Source: Tardiphaga robiniae (GTDB taxonomy: Bacteria > Pseudomonadota > Alphaproteobacteria > Rhizobiales > Xanthobacteraceae). From it: a stretch of 64,000 nucleotides of DNA. The stretch lies in the NCBI RefSeq assembly GCF_001618955.1, contig NZ_LVYV01000054.1, positions 186,001 through 250,000 on the forward strand, read 5' to 3'. The notes beneath the pieces are model-generated. The model saw nothing but the letters and a program-made list of their open reading frames with translations. It searched no databases and had not been told where the DNA came from. Both the position numbers and the translations under genes were made by a program. Below are positions 46,703 to 56,943 of this stretch, one piece after another (within the stretch, counting starts at the first letter, position 1; every line of letters starts with the position of its first letter).

Positions 46703-47833
46703 ATGTCGCGCCCCGAGCTGAAGAACTTTCGCCGTATCGTCGTCAAGGTCGGCTCGTCGCTGCTGATCGATTCCACGGCCGGCGAAGTCAGGGCCAAGTG
46801 GCTCGCGGCGCTTGCCGCCGATATCGCCAAGCTGCATGCCGATGGTCGCGACGTCCTCGTGGTCTCATCCGGCTCGATCGCGCTCGGCCGCAGTCGTCTC
46901 AAATTGCCGCGCGGTCCGCTGAAACTCGAAGAGAGCCAGGCCGCCGCTGCCGTCGGACAGATCGCGCTCGCACGCATCTGGTCGGAAGTGCTGGGGCATC
47001 ACGGCATCGGCGCCGGGCAGATTCTCGTGACGCTGCAGGACACGGAAGAACGGCGTCGTTACCTCAATGCGCGCTCGACCATCGGCAAACTGCTGGAATG
47101 GCGCGCGGTGCCGGTCATCAACGAGAACGACACGGTGGCGACCAACGAGATCCGCTATGGCGACAATGATCGCCTCGCGGCGCGCGTCGCGACCATGGCA
47201 TCCGCCGATCTGCTGGTGCTGCTGTCGGACATCGACGGGCTCTACACTGCACCACCCGGCGCCAATCCCGATGCGAAGCTGATTCCCATCGTCGACAGCG
47301 TCACTGCCGAGATCGAAGGCATGGCGGGCGCTGCCGAGAGCGAATTGTCGCGCGGCGGCATGTACACCAAGATCGAAGCTGCCAAGATCGCGACCACCGC
47401 GGGCACGCATATGATCATCGCGTCCGGCAAGGTCGAGCATCCACTGCAGAAGATCGCCGATGGCGGCCTGTGTACCTGGTTCCTGACTCCTGCAAATCCC
47501 GTCACTGCGCGCAAACGCTGGATTGCGGGATCGCTGGAACCGAAAGGCACGCTGACCATTGATGCAGGTGCGGTCGCCGCACTCCGTGCCGGCAAGAGTC
47601 TGCTGCCTGCCGGCGTCATCAAGGTGGAAGGTGACTTCGCACGCGGCGACGCCGTTATCGTGCGTGGACCGGACACGCACGAAATTGGCCGCGGCCTCGT
47701 GGCCTATGACGCAGACAATGCTGAGAAGATCAAAGGCCGCTCATCTCCGGACGTGATGATTATTCTTGGGATCAGCGGCCGCGCCGAAATGATCCATCGC
47801 GACGATCTCGTGATTTCGGGATCACGCAGTTAA
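46703..47833 (+). CDS. proB: Glutamate 5-kinase
   Basis: The start at 46703 ([12 protein letters not shown]) gives 376 residues; an ATG at 46547 lies in the repeat. The amino acid kinase domain has [20 protein letters not shown] and [11 protein letters not shown], and a C-terminal PUA domain covers about 280-370 ([20 protein letters not shown]). It catalyses the first step of proline synthesis, making glutamyl-5-phosphate. It follows obgE, and proA usually comes next in relatives but is not here. Confidence 0.95.
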   Translation: MSRPELKNFRRIVVKVGSSLLIDSTAGEVRAKWLAALAADIAKLHADGRDVLVVSSGSIALGRSRLKLPRGPLKLEESQAAAAVGQIALARIWSEVLGHHGIGAGQILVTLQDTEERRRYLNARSTIGKLLEWRAVPVINENDTVATNEIRYGDNDRLAARVATMASADLLVLLSDIDGLYTAPPGANPDAKLIPIVDSVTAEIEGMAGAAESELSRGGMYTKIEAAKIATTAGTHMIIASGKVEHPLQKIADGGLCTWFLTPANPVTARKRWIAGSLEPKGTLTIDAGAVAALRAGKSLLPAGVIKVEGDFARGDAVIVRGPDTHEIGRGLVAYDADNAEKIKGRSSPDVMIILGISGRAEMIHRDDLVISGSRS

Positions 47834-47970
47834 GCAGCGACGCTTCGCCTGAATGACGTAACGCGCAATCCGTAAACTTGGCGCCGGACGCTCGCCATCA
47901 TTGCGCCATTCCCGCGTACTTCGTTGCGCGCCATAGAATCAGATAGCCAATTTTTAGGGAGGCCCATTTC

Positions 47971-48192
47971 ATGACCCGACTTTTGATCATCCCGTTCCTG
48001 CTGATCGCAACGTCCGCTTTCGCGCAGGGCGGCAACACATCAGCCAATCAGTCGGCCTGCTCACGCGACGTCTCGCGCTTCTGCCGTGCCAAGATGAATG
48101 ATGGCGACATGGTCGTGCTCAGCTGCCTCAAGGAAAATCGTTCGAAGCTCAGCAAGGCCTGCGCGAAGGTTCTCGCCGAGAATAATCAGTAA
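47971..48192 (+). CDS. Small secreted cysteine-rich-repeat protein
   Basis: The 73-residue protein has a signal peptide (LLIIPFLLIATSAFA, cleaved before QGG) and then four cysteines in the pattern ACSRDVSRFC...VLSCLKENRSKLSKACAKVL. This matches the cysteine-rich repeat first described in a Golgi protein and seen in many short rhizobial proteins. The mature part of about 55 residues is probably periplasmic and disulphide-bonded. Its function is unknown. Confidence 0.8.
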   Translation: MTRLLIIPFLLIATSAFAQGGNTSANQSACSRDVSRFCRAKMNDGDMVVLSCLKENRSKLSKACAKVLAENNQ

Positions 48193-48243
48193 GACACAGC
48201 CCGGTTTGCAGCATCAATCCGGGCGACGTGCTATCCCCATGTC

Positions 48244-48363
48244 GTCCCGGCGAACGCCGGGACGCATACGCGCCAGCAAGATAGCTGAAACGCCGTGATC
48301 ACGGCCTTTCTGTTTCAACCACACTGACCGTGGTTATGGGTCCCGGCATTCGCCGGGACGACA
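48244..48363. repeat. Pair of short palindromic elements (GTCCCGGCG type)
   Basis: Hairpin-forming copies stand at 48244-48263 (GTCCCGGCG-AA-CGCCGGGAC) and at 48340-48359 (GTCCCGGC...CGCCGGGAC). They are about 75 bp apart, with another weak inverted repeat AACCAC...GTGGTT in between. They lie between convergent genes and look like the small mobile palindromes common in this family. Confidence 0.65.
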
Positions 48364-48381
48364 GGGATTGCCGGGCAACCT

Positions 48382-50070
48382 TCAGCCGCTGCTGCCGGCC
48401 GGCGTTGCGACGGGCAGCACCTCGGTCGCCGCGCGATCGGGCGTATCGTCCTTCCAGCGCACCGAACCGAACGGCCGCTCCAGCATGCGCCGCACACGGA
48501 CCGGATCCGGCCCCAGATGATAATCCGCCGCGCGCTGATACAAAGCGCGCTCGGATTGCGTGGCGCGATTGCGCTGGCGCAGGAAGTCGAGCCAGGTCGG
48601 GCAGTGATAGCGCTCGGTCCATAGTTCGGGATCGGCGATATCGCGCGCGATGGACCACCCATAGGCGCCGTTGCGCTGGCGCGAGAGCTGCACGTCCTGC
48701 ATCACGCCGTGGAACGCCCGCGCGCTTTCCTGATCCACGCGATATTCGATCTCCACCACCAGCGGACCACTGCGCGCGGTCAATTGCAGCTGCACTTCGG
48801 GATCTTCAAGACGCTCCGCATCCTCGTCGCGCGCGCCGGTCGGCGGCATCCGTAGGAACAGGCCAAACAGCGGCGAGAGAAACATCGCTCCGCCCGACAC
48901 CAGCAATGCCGCTTCGACGCCGACCACGTCCGTGAGATGCCCCCAACCCCAGCTGCCAATCGCGATGCCGCCGGCAATCGCAGCTTGAAAGGCGGCGAGC
49001 GAACGTCCTGCGACCCAGCGCGGCGCCGAGAGCTGTACGCCGATATTGAACAGCGCGACCGCCAGCATCCAGACCGAGCCGGCCACCACCAGCGCCGCCG
49101 CAGTGATGACCGGCTCGCTGCTGACCGCGACGACGGCAATCGCGACGCCCATGATCAGCGCACAGGCCCGGATCGAACTTTCGCCGCTCAGATGCTTGCG
49201 GACATGCCCAATATTCATTGCGCCGATCACCGCACCCATGCCGAAGGCGCCGAGCATGATTCCGTAGGTCTGCGCGCCGCCATGCAGCAGGTCGCGCGCA
49301 ACCAGCGGCATCAGCGCCGAGACCGAACCACCGCAGATGCCAGTGATCAGCGTGCGCGTCAGCACGATCTTGATCGACGGCGAATTAGCGATGTAGCGCA
49401 CGCCGGACACGATGGCCCGGCTCAGCCGCTCACGCGGCAGCCTGGAAACATCGACCTTGCGACGCCACAGGAACAGCACCACCAACAACGGGATGTACAG
49501 CACCGCATTGGCCGCGAAGGCTGCGACGGCACCGGCGGTGGCGACCACGATGCCGCCGATCGCCGGGCCGAAACTGCGCGCGATATTGTAACTGATGCCG
49601 TTCAGCGCCACGGCGGATGGCAGTACCTCCGGCGGCACCTGCTCGCCCACCGAGGATTGCCAGGCCGGTCCGAACAGCGCCATGCCGCTGCCGATGATGA
49701 AGCAGAAGGCGAGCAGGATGTTCGGGGTGATGTGACCGGTCCAGTCCAGCATCGTCAGTACGCAGGCGCCGACCAGCGACAGCACCAGCGAAGCCAGCGA
49801 CACGACACGGCGGTCATACATGTCGGCCACGGCGCCCGCCGGCATCGAGATCAGCATGATCGGCAGCATCAAGGCGGTCTGTACCAACGCCACCTTGTCA
49901 GCCGACGCGGTCATCTGCGTCATCGCCCAGGCGGCGCCCACGCTCTGGATCATCAGGCCGAGATTCGACAACAGGCTGGCCAGCCAGATCCGCCGGAACA
50001 CCGCAAACCGCAGCGGGGCGGCGATGCCGTCGGAGGGAAGAACCACTGGTTTCGCTGCTTCGGCCATCAT
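48382..50070 (-). CDS. MFS exporter with C-terminal monooxygenase-like domain (MFS_3 family)
   Basis: The start at 50070 (MMAEAAKPVV) gives 562 residues; ATGs at 50109 and 50139 are also in frame. Residues 20-400 form a 12-helix transporter like the enterobactin exporter EntS (LASLLSNLGLMIQSVGAAWA, then GPAWQSSVGEQVPPE). The last 130 residues form a soluble domain of the antibiotic-biosynthesis-monooxygenase-like fold with ERYHCPTWLDFLRQRNR, as in other MFS_3 proteins. The substrate is unknown. It is divergent from the esterase gene with about 150 bp between the starts. Confidence 0.85.
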   Translation of the reverse strand: MMAEAAKPVVLPSDGIAAPLRFAVFRRIWLASLLSNLGLMIQSVGAAWAMTQMTASADKVALVQTALMLPIMLISMPAGAVADMYDRRVVSLASLVLSLVGACVLTMLDWTGHITPNILLAFCFIIGSGMALFGPAWQSSVGEQVPPEVLPSAVALNGISYNIARSFGPAIGGIVVATAGAVAAFAANAVLYIPLLVVLFLWRRKVDVSRLPRERLSRAIVSGVRYIANSPSIKIVLTRTLITGICGGSVSALMPLVARDLLHGGAQTYGIMLGAFGMGAVIGAMNIGHVRKHLSGESSIRACALIMGVAIAVVAVSSEPVITAAALVVAGSVWMLAVALFNIGVQLSAPRWVAGRSLAAFQAAIAGGIAIGSWGWGHLTDVVGVEAALLVSGGAMFLSPLFGLFLRMPPTGARDEDAERLEDPEVQLQLTARSGPLVVEIEYRVDQESARAFHGVMQDVQLSRQRNGAYGWSIARDIADPELWTERYHCPTWLDFLRQRNRATQSERALYQRAADYHLGPDPVRVRRMLERPFGSVRWKDDTPDRAATEVLPVATPAGSSG

Positions 50071-50222
50071 CGTCCCGTCGTCTGCTGCAGATAGCGACTG
50101 CAGGGCCATGCGGGGCCTGATTCCCCGCGGGCAGATCAAGGTGATGCCTGCGAAACGCGTTGTCTGTCCAGTGCCTGCACAGCGGCAAGCGCCGGACGTG
50201 CGGAGATAGAGGGAGACCAGCC

Positions 50223-51599
50223 ATGGTGCTGTCGCGACGAACCATTCTCACAGGCGCAGCGATGCTGCCGCTGGCCGCCCATGCGTTCCGTTTCGAGGCG
50301 GCTGCACAGACAGGCACTGGCACGACTGCGGGTTCCGACATTCCCCCGATCCTGTTCGTCCACGGCAATGGCGACCACGCGGCGCTCTGGATGACGCAGA
50401 TCTGGCGGATGGAATCCAACGGCATCCCGCGCAACCGGCTGATGGCACTCAATTTCACCGATCCGCTGGCGCGCAGTGACGATGCTGTGGCGCAGCAGGG
50501 CCGCTCCTCCACCGAGGATCAGCGCCGCGGACTCGGCGAAGCCATTGCCGAGCTGAAGAAGCGCACCGGTGCTGCGAAAGTGGCGCTGGTGGCCAACTCG
50601 CGCGGCGGCTATGCGGTGCGCAATTACATCAAGAACGGCGGCAGCGCCGATGTCAGCCATGCCGTCCTGTGCGGCACCCCCAATCACGGCGTGTTCGACG
50701 GAACCGACAGCCCAGGCAGCGAATTCAATGGCCGCAGCCCGTTCCTCAAGAGCCTCAATCCCGGCGAGGGCCCTGAGGTGACCGAAGGCACCGCCTTCCT
50801 GACCCTCCGCAGCGATGGCATCGACAAATATGCGCAGCCCGATGGCCGTCTGCTCGGCAAGCCGGGCGTGGCCACCGGCATCACCTCCGATGGTCCGGCG
50901 CTGCGCGGCGCCACCAATCTGATCCTCGGCGCCATCGATCATCGCGAGACAGGCTTTCATCCTCGCGCCTTCCGCGAGATCTACAAATTCATCGCGGGCC
51001 ACGAACCCGTCCGGATCGATATCGCGCCGGAAGCTGACGTGAAAATCAGCGGTCTCGTCACCGGCACGCCCGGCGGCGTGCCCACCAACCGGCCGGTCGC
51101 GGATGCCCTGGTCGAGGTGTACCGCGTGGCGCCGGACACGGGCGAGCGGATCGGGGCAGCGCTCCATTCGGCCCGCACATCCGCCGATGGCCGCTGGGGT
51201 CCCGTTCAGGTCGATCCGGCCTGGCCTGTCGAGATCGCCCTGACATCGGCCGGAGCGCCGATCACGCATTCCTATCGCTCGCCATTCCCCCGCTCCTCCG
51301 ACGTCGTGCATCTTCGCGCCGGCCGCGCACTGGGTCCCGCCGATGCCACCGTCGGCGCTGTGATCTCGATGTCGCGCGTCCGCGGCTATTTCGGATTACC
51401 GCGCGATGTCGTGCTGCTCGACGGCAAGGAACCGGCCGACGTGAAAGCCGGCGTGCCCACGGATTCGCTCTCGACTATCCGCCTTCCGGCCACGGATATC
51501 GGACGGCCGGTGGCAGCGCTGTTCAATCAGGAGCGGATCGTGGCGCGCGCCTGGCCGGCGTCGGAAAACCGGATCACGGTGGCGGAATTCACCGAGTAG
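50223..51599 (+). CDS. Tat-exported alpha/beta-hydrolase (esterase/lipase-like)
   Basis: The ATG at 50223 has GGGAG in AGAGGGAGACC upstream and gives 458 residues. A twin-arginine signal (LSRRTILTGAAML) is followed by an alpha/beta-hydrolase core with ILFVHGNGDH and the nucleophile elbow ANSRGG. A C-terminal beta-rich region of about 170 residues follows, of immunoglobulin-like character (ISGLVTGTPGGVPTNRPVAD). It is therefore probably folded in the cytoplasm and released to the periplasm or outside. The substrate is unknown; depolymerase or lipase activity is possible. Confidence 0.8.
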   Translation: MVLSRRTILTGAAMLPLAAHAFRFEAAAQTGTGTTAGSDIPPILFVHGNGDHAALWMTQIWRMESNGIPRNRLMALNFTDPLARSDDAVAQQGRSSTEDQRRGLGEAIAELKKRTGAAKVALVANSRGGYAVRNYIKNGGSADVSHAVLCGTPNHGVFDGTDSPGSEFNGRSPFLKSLNPGEGPEVTEGTAFLTLRSDGIDKYAQPDGRLLGKPGVATGITSDGPALRGATNLILGAIDHRETGFHPRAFREIYKFIAGHEPVRIDIAPEADVKISGLVTGTPGGVPTNRPVADALVEVYRVAPDTGERIGAALHSARTSADGRWGPVQVDPAWPVEIALTSAGAPITHSYRSPFPRSSDVVHLRAGRALGPADATVGAVISMSRVRGYFGLPRDVVLLDGKEPADVKAGVPTDSLSTIRLPATDIGRPVAALFNQERIVARAWPASENRITVAEFTE

Positions 51600-51694
51600 C
51601 CGGCGAGACTGCCTCTCGCCTTCATGGCGCCCGGATTTGCAACTGCTATAGTGAGGCTACACTCAGCGCCGCATTCCAGGTTGCGAGGTCCATC

Positions 51695-53080
51695 GTGAGC
51701 ATTGCCGAAGTCTATGACTTTCGCGCTCCGCGGCAGCCCTTGGTGCCGCCGAGCCCGCCACGTGCGCCCGAGAACATGGGTGCACTGGGGCGTATGTCGG
51801 CAATGCGCCGCAGCGCCATCGAGACCTGGGGTCAGCGCGCCTATGAGGATGACATCATCAAGGGCCGCTTCTTCGGCCATGCGAGCTTTATCCTCAACGA
51901 TCCCGATGCGATCCGCCATGTGCTGGTGGACAATTACGAGAACTATACCCGCACGCCCGCTGCATTCCGCGTACTGCGGCCGATGCTCGGCGAGGGCCTG
52001 CTGCTCGCCGAAGGCCGCACCTGGAAGCACCAGCGCCGCACCCTGGCGCCGGCTTTCACGCCGCGCGCGGTGAACACGTTGGTGCCGCACATGATCTCGG
52101 CGGTCGACGATACGCTCGCCGATTTACAGCGCGCCGAGGGCAAGCCGGTCAATCTGCGCGAGATCATGCAGCGGATGACGCTGGAGATCGCCGGCCGCAC
52201 CATGTTCTCGTTCGGCATGGCCGAGCATGGCGCGAAGCTGCGCGACTTCGTGATGGAATACGGCATGAACCTGGCACGGCCGCATTTCCTCGATCTGCTG
52301 CTGCCGCTGGGTTGGCCGACGCCGCAGGATATCTCGCGCGCCTTCTTCCGCAGACGCTGGACGGCATTCGTCGGCGAGCTGATGACCGCACGTCGCGCCG
52401 CCGGCAAGAACGACGACGAGCCGCGCGATCTGTTCGACCTGATGGTGGCCGCGCGCGATCCGGAAACCGGCGCATCCTTCACCGATGGGCAGCTCGGCGA
52501 TCAGGTGGCGACGATGATCCTCGCCGGCCATGAGACCACGGCAACGGCGCTGTTCTGGGCGCTCTATATGCTGACGCTCGATCCGGCGACTCAGGAGCAG
52601 GTCGCGGCCGAAGCCCGCGCCGCCAGTGCGAGTGGCACGTTCGATATCGAACATCTGAAATTCACCCGCGCAGTGATCGATGAGACCATGCGGCTCTATC
52701 CGCCCGCCTTCCTGATCGCACGCGCCGCCGCGGGCCCTGACCGTCTGGCTGGCCAGTCCGTCGCCAGCAAGGACGTGATCCTGATCGCGCCCTGGCTGCT
52801 GCATCGGCACGAGAAATTGTGGCACGAGCCCAACGCCTTCATGCCGTCCCGTTTCATGCCCGGCGCGACGTCGCCGGACCGTTTTGCCTATCTGCCTTTC
52901 GGCGTCGGTGCCCGGGTCTGCATCGGCGCGCATTTCGCGCTTGTCGAGGCCACATTGGCACTGGCGAAAATCATCGGTGCGTTCCGCGTCGAGCTGCCGG
53001 ATAAAGCACCCGTCATGCCGATCGGCGTGGTGACAACGCAACCGGATCGCTCGCCACAGTTCTGGATTGAGCGGCGCTGA
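51695..53080 (+). CDS. Cytochrome P450
   Basis: The 461-residue soluble haem protein has the oxygen-binding I-helix motif AGHETTA, the ExxR helix ETMRLYP, and the haem-binding cysteine in PFGVGARVCIGAHFAL. It needs separate redox partners, none of which are encoded here. Family resemblance is to bacterial fatty-acid or terpene hydroxylases, but the substrate cannot be stated. The ATG at 51695 could be one of several possible starts; the next in-frame Met is about 27 residues later. Confidence 0.92.
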   Translation: MSIAEVYDFRAPRQPLVPPSPPRAPENMGALGRMSAMRRSAIETWGQRAYEDDIIKGRFFGHASFILNDPDAIRHVLVDNYENYTRTPAAFRVLRPMLGEGLLLAEGRTWKHQRRTLAPAFTPRAVNTLVPHMISAVDDTLADLQRAEGKPVNLREIMQRMTLEIAGRTMFSFGMAEHGAKLRDFVMEYGMNLARPHFLDLLLPLGWPTPQDISRAFFRRRWTAFVGELMTARRAAGKNDDEPRDLFDLMVAARDPETGASFTDGQLGDQVATMILAGHETTATALFWALYMLTLDPATQEQVAAEARAASASGTFDIEHLKFTRAVIDETMRLYPPAFLIARAAAGPDRLAGQSVASKDVILIAPWLLHRHEKLWHEPNAFMPSRFMPGATSPDRFAYLPFGVGARVCIGAHFALVEATLALAKIIGAFRVELPDKAPVMPIGVVTTQPDRSPQFWIERR

Positions 53081-53218
53081 CGTTATTTCAGCACGCCCTC
53101 TCCTCACGTCTTCCCCGCCCCCGCGCGCGCTCATGGCACGTTAGGCGGAACGACAAGTTGAAGCGCTGCGGCAAAGCCCTGTCTTGGACGTAGCGACTAT
53201 TTGGCCTAAACTGATGCC

Positions 53219-54628
53219 ATGAGTGATGTTCAGGCACTATTCGCGACATTGAACCAGGCGACCGATCCGGCCGTAGCGGATGCCATTGCACAACTGATCC
53301 GCGACGGCGCGGACCACGAACTCAATCGTATCAACGTGCTGGATTTTGCGGCACGCCACGGCCTGAACGAAGAGCGCGTCATTTCCGGCTTCCTGCATGC
53401 CTCCCGCCTCGGCCTGTTCGACTTGACCTGGAATGTGCTGTGCCCGGGCTGCAGCGGCGTCCTCGACGCCCACAGCACGCTGAAATCGCTGCGCCATGAC
53501 GACTACCATTGCGGACTCTGCGCCTGCGGCTATGAAGCGTCAGTTGACGAGCAGGTCGAAGTGGCGTTCACGGTCGCGCCGCGGGTCCGGCGCATCGCTG
53601 CACACGACCCCAATACGCTGCCGCTCTGGGAATATTTCAAGCAGGTGTTCTGGAGCTCCGGCGTCGATCTCAACCAGGAATCGTTCGCGTCACTCACCGA
53701 TGAAGTGACGCTCGACGCAATGGAATTGCCGGCGCATGAAAAAGCGGTGATGTCGCTGCACCTGCCGTCGGAGTTCGTCATCGTGTTCGAGCCGGTAACC
53801 CATGCCGCGCAGTTCATTGATGTGCAGGGTGAACCGACCAAGGAACGTCAGCATCTGTCGCTGATCTACAACCGGCAGCATACACCGACGGGCACCATCA
53901 CACTGCAACCCGGACCGCTGCGGTTGTCTCTCGAAAACCAGACCGAGGTGCGCGTGCTGCCGTCGGTATTTGTCGCGGCCGAGGGCCTCCATCACCTGAT
54001 CGGCAAGCGCAAGCCGTTCCTCACGGCCAAGCGGATACTCACCAACCAGACCTTTCGCGATGTCTACAAGGCCGACAACCTCAATATCGATCAGCGACTG
54101 AAGATCACCTCGCTGACTTTCCTGTTCACCGACCTCAAGGGCTCGACCGCCTTGTACGAGCGCGTCGGCGATCTCGCGGCCTTCGATCTGGTACGCGCGC
54201 ATTTCCACGCACTGCTGGAAATCATTGCGTCGGAAGCCGGCGCCGTCGTGAAGACCATCGGGGATGCCGTCATGGCGACCTTTACGCGGCCCGAACAGGC
54301 GCTGGCCGCGGGTCTGCGCATGCGCGCCGCGATGGAGCGATTGAACGAGGAGCGCGGCACCAAAGACCTCGTGGTCAAAATCGGCATCCATGAGGGGCCC
54401 TGCCTTGCTGTGATGCTGAACGAGCGGCAGGATTACTTTGGCCAGACCGTCAATATCGCTGCCAGGGTGCAGGGCCTATCAACGTCGCAGGCGATCCACG
54501 TCACCAGCCCGGTGATATCGGCACTAGCCGTGGAAGCCATCCTGCGGAAGGCCGAAATCACGCCGATCCAGAAGCACGCCGCCTTGCGCGGCATCGCCGA
54601 CAAGATCGTGGTCTATGAGATTCCGTGA
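53219..54628 (+). CDS. Class III adenylate/guanylate cyclase with zinc-ribbon-like N-terminal domain
   Basis: The 469-residue protein has a C-terminal cyclase homology domain at about 297-465. The first metal aspartate is Asp305 in FLFTDLKGST, the second is in VVKTIGDAVMATF, and the transition-state residues fall in YFGQTVNIAARVQ. The N-terminal 290 residues resemble the DUF5939 domain; CPGC at 75-78 and CGLCAC at 98-103 could bind a metal. No membrane segment is present, so it is a soluble sensor-cyclase. Confidence 0.88.
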   Translation: MSDVQALFATLNQATDPAVADAIAQLIRDGADHELNRINVLDFAARHGLNEERVISGFLHASRLGLFDLTWNVLCPGCSGVLDAHSTLKSLRHDDYHCGLCACGYEASVDEQVEVAFTVAPRVRRIAAHDPNTLPLWEYFKQVFWSSGVDLNQESFASLTDEVTLDAMELPAHEKAVMSLHLPSEFVIVFEPVTHAAQFIDVQGEPTKERQHLSLIYNRQHTPTGTITLQPGPLRLSLENQTEVRVLPSVFVAAEGLHHLIGKRKPFLTAKRILTNQTFRDVYKADNLNIDQRLKITSLTFLFTDLKGSTALYERVGDLAAFDLVRAHFHALLEIIASEAGAVVKTIGDAVMATFTRPEQALAAGLRMRAAMERLNEERGTKDLVVKIGIHEGPCLAVMLNERQDYFGQTVNIAARVQGLSTSQAIHVTSPVISALAVEAILRKAEITPIQKHAALRGIADKIVVYEIP

Positions 54629-54785
54629 CACGAGATCCCGTAAACTACCGATCGTATCAATTGTTACTTAACTGTCATCAGCGCTTCGGGAACCCGGCTG
54701 GATTGCGCGCGTTCCATTTTCGCGCCACAAAGCACGAGCGCTTTCGCCGCATGGCAGCCCGCTCGATCATCTGGTTCAAGGAATA

Positions 54786-55265
54786 ATGCTCGAAAAACTG
54801 CGCCAATTCATTGCCGACGTGGTGTCCTCCGATGCGCACGAAAATCAGGCATTCGACGATACCGGTTTCCGCCTCGCCGCCACGGCACTGATGCTTCACG
54901 TCATCTCGCTCGACGGTGAGCCCTCAGCTATCGAGAGAGCCAAGTTGCACAGCCTGATCGAGTCGCGTTTCGAGCTCGATCCCGGCACGGCTGACAGGCT
55001 CATCTCGGCTGCCACCCTCGTCGAAGGCGAGGCCGTCGATCTCTATCACTTTACAAGCGTCATCATGCGCGTGGTCGACGAGCCCGGTCGTGTCCGTCTC
55101 GTCGAGATGATGTGGCAGCTGGTCTATGCTGACGGCCGCGTCAGTGAATTCGAGGAAAATGTGGTCTGGCGCGCAGCCGACCTGCTCGCAGTTTCATCAC
55201 GTGACCGCATGGAGCTCAAGCGACGCGTTGCGGGCGGTACAGCCACAACGGATACAACTGTCTGA
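54786..55265 (+). CDS. TerB-family tellurite resistance-like protein
   Basis: The 159-residue, all-helical cytoplasmic protein shows the TerB pattern: RLAATALMLHVISLDGEPSA near the start and MMWQLVYADGRVSEFEEN with metal-binding acidic residues (DGRVSEFEE) near the end. TerB-like proteins bind calcium or other metals and act in stress responses; single-gene copies like this are widespread and poorly understood. Confidence 0.85.
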   Translation: MLEKLRQFIADVVSSDAHENQAFDDTGFRLAATALMLHVISLDGEPSAIERAKLHSLIESRFELDPGTADRLISAATLVEGEAVDLYHFTSVIMRVVDEPGRVRLVEMMWQLVYADGRVSEFEENVVWRAADLLAVSSRDRMELKRRVAGGTATTDTTV

Positions 55266-55475
55266 GCAGGCGCAGCCTGACCGGAAAATGACAGTACTAC
55301 GACGCATAACCAAAGTTTAATGCGCGGCCCCCGATAATTCATGCCACTCCTACGCATTCGGGAACTGAAGGCCTGCGGTATTCCGGTGGTCATTCCGACT
55401 TGCACATCACGGGTATCCCTATTACGCCTGTAGATGCATGCAAATCGTCCTCACGTATTTCAAGAGTACCTTATT

Positions 55476-56255
55476 GTGACTGAGCGCGTGACGTTGATAA
55501 CCGGAGCCTCGGCCGGAATTGGCGCCGAGTTCGCGCGCATCTTCGCTGCGAACAAGCATCGCGTCGCTCTGGTTGCACGCCGTGCCGAGCGTCTGAATGC
55601 GCTGGCCGCTGAAATCACTGCTGCGGGCGGTGCTGCGCCCATCATCATTCCCTGCGATCTCGAACAGCGCGACGCCTGCGACCAGATCGCCGCCGCACTC
55701 GCTGCTGCCGATGTCGAAGTTGAGTATGTGGTCAACAATGCCGGCTTCGGCATGTTCGGCCGCGCCATCGAGATGGACCGCGACCGACAGCTCGGCATGC
55801 TCGAGGTTAATATTCGCGCGCTGACGGATCTGTCGTTGCGCTTTTCCGACAGCCTGATCCGCAACAAGGGCGGCATTCTCAATCTCAGCTCGATCGCGGG
55901 TTTTCTGCCGGGTCCCGGAATGGCCGTGTACTACGCCAGCAAGGCGTATGTGCTGTCCTTCACCGAAGCACTGCGTCAGGAGCTCGGCTCAAAGGGCGTG
56001 CGCGTCACCGCATTGTGCCCCGGTCCGGTGCCGTCGGAATTCCAGGCGCGCGCCGGGTTCACGCCGGGCCTCGACTCGGCGATCCTCAATGTCTCGGCCG
56101 CTGACGTCGCCCTGCTGGGTTATCAGGGCCTGATGGCCAACAAACGCACGGTTTTCCCCGGCCTCGGCATCAAGATCGTGCCGCTACTACTGCGGCTTTT
56201 TCCGCGCGGCTTCATCGCGGGGGCGGTGGCAAGGTTGCAGTTGAGGCGGGTGTGA
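55476..56255 (+). CDS. Short-chain dehydrogenase/reductase
   Basis: The start is taken as the GTG at 55476 (read as M, then TERVTLITGAS), which begins just before the fold; an ATG at 55434 would add 14 residues, and neither has a strong ribosome site. The product of about 259 residues has the NAD(P) motif TGASAGIG, the NNAG strand (YVVNNAGFGMFG), and the catalytic YYASK. It resembles DltE/YqjQ-type reductases. The substrate is unknown. Confidence 0.88.
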   Translation: MTERVTLITGASAGIGAEFARIFAANKHRVALVARRAERLNALAAEITAAGGAAPIIIPCDLEQRDACDQIAAALAAADVEVEYVVNNAGFGMFGRAIEMDRDRQLGMLEVNIRALTDLSLRFSDSLIRNKGGILNLSSIAGFLPGPGMAVYYASKAYVLSFTEALRQELGSKGVRVTALCPGPVPSEFQARAGFTPGLDSAILNVSAADVALLGYQGLMANKRTVFPGLGIKIVPLLLRLFPRGFIAGAVARLQLRRV

Positions 56256-56343
56256 CGGAAACGAGCGCCGTCGTTCGGCGTGTGGCGGTGTAAGTTTAAA
56301 TTTTGGAGTTTCAGTCCGTCTTCGCCCTTTGGGCTTCGCCGGA

Positions 56344-56369
56344 CACCACGCGTAGCCGCAGGCGAAGCG

Positions 56370-56374
<5 letters not shown>
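56344..56374. repeat. Inverted repeat touching the 3' end of tRNA-Ala
   Basis: Perfect 8-bp arms (CACCACGC/GCGTGGTG) flank GTAGCCGCAGGCGAA. The right arm overlaps the encoded CCA of the tRNA, so the repeat may be a mobile palindrome that inserted beside the gene. It may also help transcript ending. Confidence 0.6.
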
Positions 56375-56445
<71 letters not shown>

Positions 56446-56637
56446 GATACGTACCGGCCGCGAACGGCCGGCCAGCAATCGGCGCCATTTACAATCCCTG
56501 TTAACGGCAAGTCAAGAACGTCACAAAAGCGCGGTTTTCCGGCACTTTTCGCCCGGAACTTCCCTTGTTAGAGGGGGGCTGAACCGATATTTAGCGGACA
56601 GTCGAATCCGCGACCTAACCCGCGAGCCATCCCCGCC

Positions 56638-56928
56638 ATGCGCGCCGTTCTCGATATCGTGCTGATCATTCTCGATCTCTATGTCTGGCTGCTGATCGCC
56701 TCGGCGATCCTGTCCTGGCTGATCGCCTTCAACGTGGTCAATACCCGCAACCAGTTCGTCTCCGCGATCGCCGAATTCCTGTTCCGGATCACCGAGCCGG
56801 TGCTGGCCCCGATCCGCAGGATGTTGCCGAGCCTCGGCGGTCTTGATATCTCGCCGATCATCCTGATCCTGATCATCATGTTCCTGCAGCGGGTGATCAC
56901 CTACTACATCTATCCCAGCGTCTTCTGA
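56638..56928 (+). CDS. YggT-family membrane protein
   Basis: The 96-residue protein has two membrane segments with the YggT pattern: DLYVWLLIASAILSWLIAF, then RITEPVLAPIRRMLPSLGG and IILIIMFLQRVI. Members are linked to cell-division or osmotic stress in other bacteria. It precedes the YggU homologue by 15 bp, the usual order. Confidence 0.9.
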   Translation: MRAVLDIVLIILDLYVWLLIASAILSWLIAFNVVNTRNQFVSAIAEFLFRITEPVLAPIRRMLPSLGGLDISPIILILIIMFLQRVITYYIYPSVF

Positions 56929-56943
56929 TCGGCCGCCGGGTTC

